A DNA stretch of 6,088 bases from Enterovirga sp. (GTDB lineage Bacteria > Pseudomonadota > Alphaproteobacteria > Rhizobiales > Beijerinckiaceae): contig JAQGJZ010000153.1 in NCBI GenBank assembly GCA_028290385.1, positions 1-6,088 of the forward strand, read 5' to 3'. The notes under the pieces are model-generated. The model ran no database searches, was not told the origin of the DNA, and worked only from the letters and a program-made list of their open reading frames with translations. Below, piece after piece: positions 5,833 to 6,088 of this stretch. A program made the position numbers and the translations under genes. Numbering within the stretch: the first letter of the stretch is position 1; each line of letters begins with the position of its first letter.

Positions 5833-5846
5833 GTCGCGTCCTCCCG

Positions 5847-6088
5847 TCAGGCCGTCCGGGCCGGGCCCGCTTCGGCAGAGGGTACGTCATAGGTCGCCAT
5901 GAGCCCCTCGGGGATCGCGTGCAGCTCATCCCAGGGCGCGTTGACGAAGTTGTAGTTGCGGACCGCGAAGGCCGGCCCGACGAAGAACCTTTCGTAGGAG
6001 GTCGCACGGCTTGCATGGTCGGAGCCGACCAGATCCCAGGCGAGCTTGAAGAGCTTCATGCGCTGCACCGCCCCGAACTCGCCGGCCG
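5847..6088 (-). CDS. HpaB-family flavin-dependent monooxygenase, C-terminal end only
   Basis: The frame is open through the right edge of the window, so only the last 79 complete residues are visible, ending at TGA (5847-5849). They carry the typical C-terminal helix of the 4-hydroxyphenylacetate 3-hydroxylase family: GAVQRMKLFKLAWDLVGSD, followed by ASRATSYERFFVGPAF. Full-length relatives have about 480-550 residues and use reduced FAD from a partner reductase to ortho-hydroxylate phenols; other members act on pyrrole-2-carboxylate or chlorophenols, and dehydratases such as 4-hydroxybutyryl-CoA dehydratase share the fold. The substrate cannot be assigned from this end, because active-site residues lie upstream. 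The cupin gene follows after 14 bp and its Shine-Dalgarno occupies that gap, so the two are probably co-transcribed. Confidence 0.82.
   Translation of the reverse strand, partial: AGEFGAVQRMKLFKLAWDLVGSDHASRATSYERFFVGPAFAVRNYNFVNAPWDELHAIPEGLMATYDVPSAEAGPARTA

Noticed and set aside
1..6088. CRISPR array, insertion sequence, tRNA or toxin-antitoxin pair
   Set aside because: I found no spaced direct repeats, transposase motifs, terminal inverted repeats, tRNA-like cloverleaf or small paired genes; composition is even across the window apart from the short AT-rich patch near 5240-5268.

Overview
The window is about 6.1 kb of GC-rich DNA with tightly packed genes and good Shine-Dalgarno sites. 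It looks like chromosome from an alphaproteobacterium, most likely Hyphomicrobiales. The RpoH sequence, the rluD-rpoH adjacency and the GC-rich codon use point there; the order-level placement is inference. I see no mobile element, CRISPR array, tRNA, rRNA or integration scar.

Left part (1-2431): the 3' end of an unrecognised plus-strand gene runs convergently into rpoH (heat-shock sigma factor, minus strand). Upstream of rpoH on the same strand lies an RluD-type 23S rRNA pseudouridine synthase. The two stop codons of the convergent pair are 21 bp apart and lie among strong hairpins, one of which contains the rpoH stop codon. The rpoH leader has a GC-rich inverted repeat that ends exactly at a perfect Shine-Dalgarno sequence.

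Middle (2432-3984): a non-coding divergent gap of about 320 bp precedes a plus-strand class V, PLP-dependent aminotransferase. It most resembles (S)-ureidoglycine-glyoxylate aminotransferase (PucG type) of the purine/allantoin route. No other purine genes are visible.

Right part (4054-6088): three minus-strand genes appear in transcription order as the C-terminal end of an HpaB-family (4-hydroxyphenylacetate 3-hydroxylase-like) flavin monooxygenase, a small single-domain cupin, and a periplasmic substrate-binding protein of the branched-chain amino acid ABC type. The first two are 14 bp apart and almost certainly co-transcribed. The third follows after 111 bp that contain a candidate promoter and an AT-rich patch. 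Together they suggest uptake and oxidation of a small aromatic or heterocyclic compound, but the substrate cannot be read from the sequence.

Overall these are recognisable housekeeping and catabolic genes. I found no convincing undescribed system. The items most worth a second look are the RNA-level structures around rpoH and the unassigned catabolic cluster at the right edge.
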